Shown: piece after piece, positions 60,978 to 64,000 of the stretch
How positions within the stretch are numbered: the stretch's first letter is position 1
How the letters are laid out: each line of letters begins with the position of its first letter
Source of the DNA: Nemorincola sp044225795
GTDB taxonomy: Bacteria; Bacteroidota; Bacteroidia; Chitinophagales; Chitinophagaceae
Reading direction: 5' to 3'
Assembly: GCA_044225795.1 (NCBI GenBank)
Contig: JBGAIF010000002.1
Location: 248,001 to 312,000 of the forward strand
Length of the DNA: 64,000 nt
The notes under the pieces: model-generated
The model's database searches: none
Seen by the model: the letters and a program-made list of their open reading frames with translations, nothing else
What the model was told of the DNA's origin: nothing
Position numbers and translations under genes: made by a program

Positions 60978-62531
60978 ATGAATACACAAGGCGAAATTCT
61001 CTGGGTTGATGATGAAATAGATTCACTCAAATCACAAATATTATTTTTGAAAAATAAAGGCTATTCTGTCACATCGCTCAGCAACGGCTACGATGCGTTG
61101 GAATTGCTCAGGGAAAAACAAGTGGATGTTGTATTGCTTGATGAGAGTATGCCCGGGCTCACTGGGCTCGAGACGCTGACGCGCATCAAAGAGATGCAGC
61201 CTCAGCTACCCGTGGTGATGATCACAAAGAACGAGGCCGAAAATATTATGGAAGACGCGCTGGGCGCACAGATCACCGATTACCTCATAAAACCCGTAAA
61301 TCCGAACCAGGTATTGCTCTCCCTGAAAAAGATCATTGACTCAAAGCGGCTCGTATCTGAAAAAACAACGATTGCTTATCAACAGGATTTTCGCAACCTG
61401 TTCATGGCGTTAAGCTCAAATCCCAATCATGAGGAATGGAAGGAGTTATACAAAAAATTAGTGTATTGGGAACTTGAAATGAATAAAAGCGATAGTGAAG
61501 AGATGATGGAGATTCTGCAGTCTCAAAAAGCAGAAGCCAATACAGAATTCTTCAAGTACATCTCCCGCAACTATGCAGGATGGATAAAGGACGATAGCGG
61601 GCCTTTGATGTCGCACCACATGTTTGAAAAAAAGATCGCGCCCCATCTGAAAAAAGGCCAACCTACATTTCTGGTGGTAGTTGACAATCTCCGTTACGAC
61701 CACTGGAAAGCTATTCAGCCCATTCTTACCGATTCGTTCAAGGTTGTAGAAGACGATCAGTATTACAGCATTCTCCCAACAGCCACACAATATTGCCGCA
61801 ATGCGATATTTGCGGGCATGATGCCTATAGATATTGAAAAACATTTCCCGCTCGAATGGAAGAATGATGACGAAGATGGCGGCAAGAATCTCTATGAGGA
61901 GCGTTTCCTCGGCAACCAGTTAAAACACCTGAAACTGGACAATCTTAAATGGCAGTACATAAAGATCACCAACAATGATGACGCTAAAGTTTTCGAGGAC
62001 AACGTCCACAACTACTTATCGAATGACCTTACTGTCATCGTTTACAACTTTGTAGATATGCTTTCACACGCGCGCACAGAAATGGAGGTATTGAAGGAGC
62101 TGGCAGGCGATGAAATATCATATCGCTCGCTGGTTACAAGCTGGTTCGAACATTCTCCGCTGCACAGGGGACTCCGTAAGATCGCAGATAAGAACATTCA
62201 GCTATTGCTCACTACCGACCATGGAAGCGTGCGCGTTAAAACGCCGAGCAAATGCGTTGGCGACAGGGCCACGACCACCAACCTGCGCTATAAGCATGGC
62301 CGAAACCTGCAGTATGAGGACAGGGACGTATTGGCTTTCCGCGATCCCAAGCTGGCTGGCTTGCCCAGGCCCAATGTCAGCTCAACATTTATTTTCGCCA
62401 AAGAAGACGTTTTCCTTTGCTACCCCAACAACTATAACCACTTTGTCAATTATTACAGGGGCACTTTTCAGCACGGCGGCATCTCCCTCGAAGAAATGAT
62501 CGTTCCGGTGGTAAGATTGGAAAGTAAGTAA
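60978..62531 (+). CDS. porX: PorX: response regulator with PglZ domain controlling type IX secretion
   Basis: A 517-residue regulator. The receiver domain (1-120) has D11, D12 and phospho-acceptor D55 in LLDESMPG, T in MITKNE and K in LIKPVN. A helical linker follows. The C-terminal PglZ (alkaline phosphatase-fold) domain spans about 210-517 with VVVDNLRYDHW, the PTATQYCRN segment, TTDHGSVRVK and HGGISLEEMIVPV. In Porphyromonas PorX works with sensor PorY, dimerises on phosphorylation, and its PglZ domain hydrolyses nucleotides. The partner porY is not in the window. The protein regulates export of CTD proteins such as the four encoded here. Confidence 0.95.
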   Translation: MNTQGEILWVDDEIDSLKSQILFLKNKGYSVTSLSNGYDALELLREKQVDVVLLDESMPGLTGLETLTRIKEMQPQLPVVMITKNEAENIMEDALGAQITDYLIKPVNPNQVLLSLKKIIDSKRLVSEKTTIAYQQDFRNLFMALSSNPNHEEWKELYKKLVYWELEMNKSDSEEMMEILQSQKAEANTEFFKYISRNYAGWIKDDSGPLMSHHMFEKKIAPHLKKGQPTFLVVVDNLRYDHWKAIQPILTDSFKVVEDDQYYSILPTATQYCRNAIFAGMMPIDIEKHFPLEWKNDDEDGGKNLYEERFLGNQLKHLKLDNLKWQYIKITNNDDAKVFEDNVHNYLSNDLTVIVYNFVDMLSHARTEMEVLKELAGDEISYRSLVTSWFEHSPLHRGLRKIADKNIQLLLTTDHGSVRVKTPSKCVGDRATTTNLRYKHGRNLQYEDRDVLAFRDPKLAGLPRPNVSSTFIFAKEDVFLCYPNNYNHFVNYYRGTFQHGGISLEEMIVPVVRLESK

Positions 62532-62558
62532 AGCAACCTATATGAACAGCAATAGTAT

Positions 62559-62566
62559 TATGTTTG
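62559..62566 (+). promoter_or_regulatory. -7 promoter element of the nitronate monooxygenase-like gene
   Basis: TATGTTTG fits TAnnTTTG and ends 18 bases before ATG 62585. The upstream alternative start (a TTG at 62564) lies inside this element and is rejected. Confidence 0.6.
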
Positions 62567-62584
62567 TGCAACAAACAAGTATAC

Positions 62585-63559
62585 ATGCTTTTCCAGGGAA
62601 GATTTACTGAAGATGGCTTCGACAACCGCGTCACAAAATTATTAGGCATTCGCTACCCTATCATTCAGGCTGGTATGATCTGGGCATCGGGATGGCGATT
62701 GGCGGCGGCTGTCAGCAATGCCGGTGGTTTGGGTATCATTGGAGCTGGCAGCATGTACCCGGATGTTTTATTGGATCACATCAGAAAATGTAAAAAGGCT
62801 ACTGATAAGCCATTTGCCGTGAACCTGCCATTACTTTATCCTGCTATCGAAGAACATGTGTCTCATATCATTGCTGAGAAAGTACCTATCGTATTCACTT
62901 CGGCCGGCAATCCCAAAACGTGGACAGGCAAATTAAAGGAACACGGTATTACCGTCGTGCATGTCGTATCCAGTGCCAGATTTGCAAAAAAGTGCGAAGA
63001 CGCCGGTGTTGATGCCGTGGTTGCGGAAGGATTTGAAGCAGGCGGACACAATGGCCGGGAAGAAACGACTACACTTTGCCTTATACCGGCAGTACGGGAA
63101 ACGATCTCCATCCCACTTATAGCAGCCGGAGGAATTGCTACGGGGCGTGCCATGTTTGCTATGATGGCATTAGGGGCGGAAGGGGTACAGGTGGGCAGCA
63201 GATTTGTATGCACCCCCGAAGCTTCCAGTCATGAATCGTTTAAAAATGCTGTAGTAAATGCAAATGAGGGCGATACAGTTGTAACCCTGAAAAAACTTAC
63301 TCCCGTCCGGCTTATCAAAAATCACTTCTATGAGCAGGTACATGCTGCGGAAGATGCAGGTGCCGGTACTGAGCAATTAGAATCGCTCTTAGGCAGGGCA
63401 AGGGCAAAGCACGGTATGTTCGAAGGAGATATGAAAGAAGGAGAACTGGAAATAGGCCAGGTAAGTAGTATCATTAAGAACATTGTGCCTGCGGCAGACA
63501 TTGTCCGTGATCTTTGGACAGAATTCAGGCAAACAACAGGAGCCCCTTTCGAATATTAA
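62585..63559 (+). CDS. Nitronate monooxygenase/FabK-like FMN protein
   Basis: A 324-residue TIM-barrel flavoprotein of the 2-nitropropane dioxygenase superfamily. The start region VTKLLGIRYPIIQAGMIWAS holds the first FMN-binding strand. SNAGGLGIIGAGS (about 41-53), VVAEGFEAGGHNGRE (about 142-156, with the His-Asn-Gly active-site segment), IPLIAAGGIATGRAM and GAEGVQVGSRF (phosphate-binding) follow. Such enzymes either oxidise alkyl nitronates or, as FabK, reduce enoyl-ACP. No fatty-acid genes are adjacent, so the first is assumed. It is on the same strand as porX, 53 bp downstream, but has its own promoter box. Confidence 0.85.
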   Translation: MLFQGRFTEDGFDNRVTKLLGIRYPIIQAGMIWASGWRLAAAVSNAGGLGIIGAGSMYPDVLLDHIRKCKKATDKPFAVNLPLLYPAIEEHVSHIIAEKVPIVFTSAGNPKTWTGKLKEHGITVVHVVSSARFAKKCEDAGVDAVVAEGFEAGGHNGREETTTLCLIPAVRETISIPLIAAGGIATGRAMFAMMALGAEGVQVGSRFVCTPEASSHESFKNAVVNANEGDTVVTLKKLTPVRLIKNHFYEQVHAAEDAGAGTEQLESLLGRARAKHGMFEGDMKEGELEIGQVSSIIKNIVPAADIVRDLWTEFRQTTGAPFEY

Positions 63560-63917
63560 TAAATAAAATACTTTTCCAGAAATACCAACCATTAACGCTA
63601 GAAAACTGTCTGTATGTTCAGGCAGAAGGCGTTGATCTGTTATATATAATAAAAATTACACATCAATATCCTTATAAGCAATGCTTTATACAACAATATC
63701 AGGTGGAAAAGTGGGTAAAATTAGTAGCGGTTTTTACCTGATTTGTATATATTTGTAGTGCATTATTTGTATTTTGTCGGTAAACTGCTTTTGATTGATG
63801 CCGTTACTTGTAGCGGAATTGACATTTGTTGTTAATTGACCTGCCGTACCACGTGGTGGTAAGACAAGTTGTTTATTCAGGATCAGTTGATAAAACTATT
63901 TTTTTAAAATAAGCTAT
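63560..63917. other. 358-bp intergenic region before the last gene
   Basis: No gene is seen. The region is AT-rich and contains an ACCACGTGGT palindrome (63849-63858). It ends with the likely promoter of the gene at 63918. No convincing TAnnTTTG box was found near it. Confidence 0.5.
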
Positions 63918-64000
63918 ATGAGATATTTTTTCCTCGCATTATTAGCCCTGTCTGTATCATTTTCTTCTTACGCTATCGCCCCGATCACGGGGGTAACAAA
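63918..64000 (+). CDS. Start of an exported protein, cut by the window end
   Basis: ATG 63918 opens a frame with a clear signal peptide (MRYFFLALLALSVSFSSYAI), followed by a mature start APITGVT. The ITGxT opening resembles the Ig-like segments of the T9SS-exported proteins at 308-1654 and 26079-27635, so a similar surface protein is likely. Only 27 residues are visible. Confidence 0.7.
   Translation, partial: MRYFFLALLALSVSFSSYAIAPITGVT

Overview
The window is chromosomal DNA from a Bacteroidota bacterium, most likely of the order Chitinophagales (the phylum is firm, the order is an inference). The evidence is: four secreted proteins with type IX secretion (T9SS) sorting domains; a PorX regulator; repeated promoters of the Bacteroidota form TAnnTTTG; a LptD-like assembly protein; a LytS/LytTR pair; and DUF2911 and DUF6089 proteins. 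No prophage, CRISPR array or intact insertion sequence was seen.

Layout. 0-5 kb: tRNA-Phe, a T9SS-exported Ig-like protein, a Na+/H+ antiporter and the translation block rimM-trmD-rplS. 5-19 kb: FKBP isomerase, exported adenosine deaminase, M20 dipeptidase, HtrA protease, a membrane adenylate cyclase, a dehydrogenase, a GT-C membrane protein, a kelch T9SS protein and a DUF2911 protein. 18.7-20 kb: a regulatory-looking repeat cluster, a 35-residue membrane smORF and a higBA toxin-antitoxin pair. 20-27.6 kb: fusA, then a LytTR regulator and its sensor kinase, divergent from an NHL-repeat T9SS protein. 27.7-34.4 kb, mostly minus strand: a metallo-hydrolase, a small ABC module, a multicopper oxidase with a redoxin, VOC, HEAT-repeat and DODA-like proteins. 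34.5-38.2 kb: a heavy-metal RND pump without its partners. 38.2-39.6 kb: a gene-poor scar next to tRNA-Pro. 39.6-46.2 kb: tRNA-Pro, tRNA-Ser, dnaA, an E2 acyltransferase and lptD. 46.3-57.4 kb: a frameshifted amidase, an EGF lipoprotein, a TetR-controlled tripartite ABC efflux operon, argS, a transposase remnant, a CbpA-like co-chaperone and small envelope proteins. 58.4-60.8 kb: four consecutive broken genes. 61-64 kb: porX, a nitronate monooxygenase-like gene and the start of another exported protein.

How the genes connect. PorX controls T9SS, the export route of the four CTD proteins. The LytS/LytTR genes and the neighbouring NHL T9SS gene share an intergenic region with two oppositely oriented pairs of GTTAG repeats, each pair spaced 21 bp, which is LytTR operator geometry. 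The efflux operon has a perfect 30-bp palindrome over its promoter. No wholly new system could be shown. The best leads are the LytTR-like double operator, the ABC ATPase/101-residue membrane protein/hydrolase cluster, the repeat cluster before the 35-residue ORF, and the run of damaged genes.
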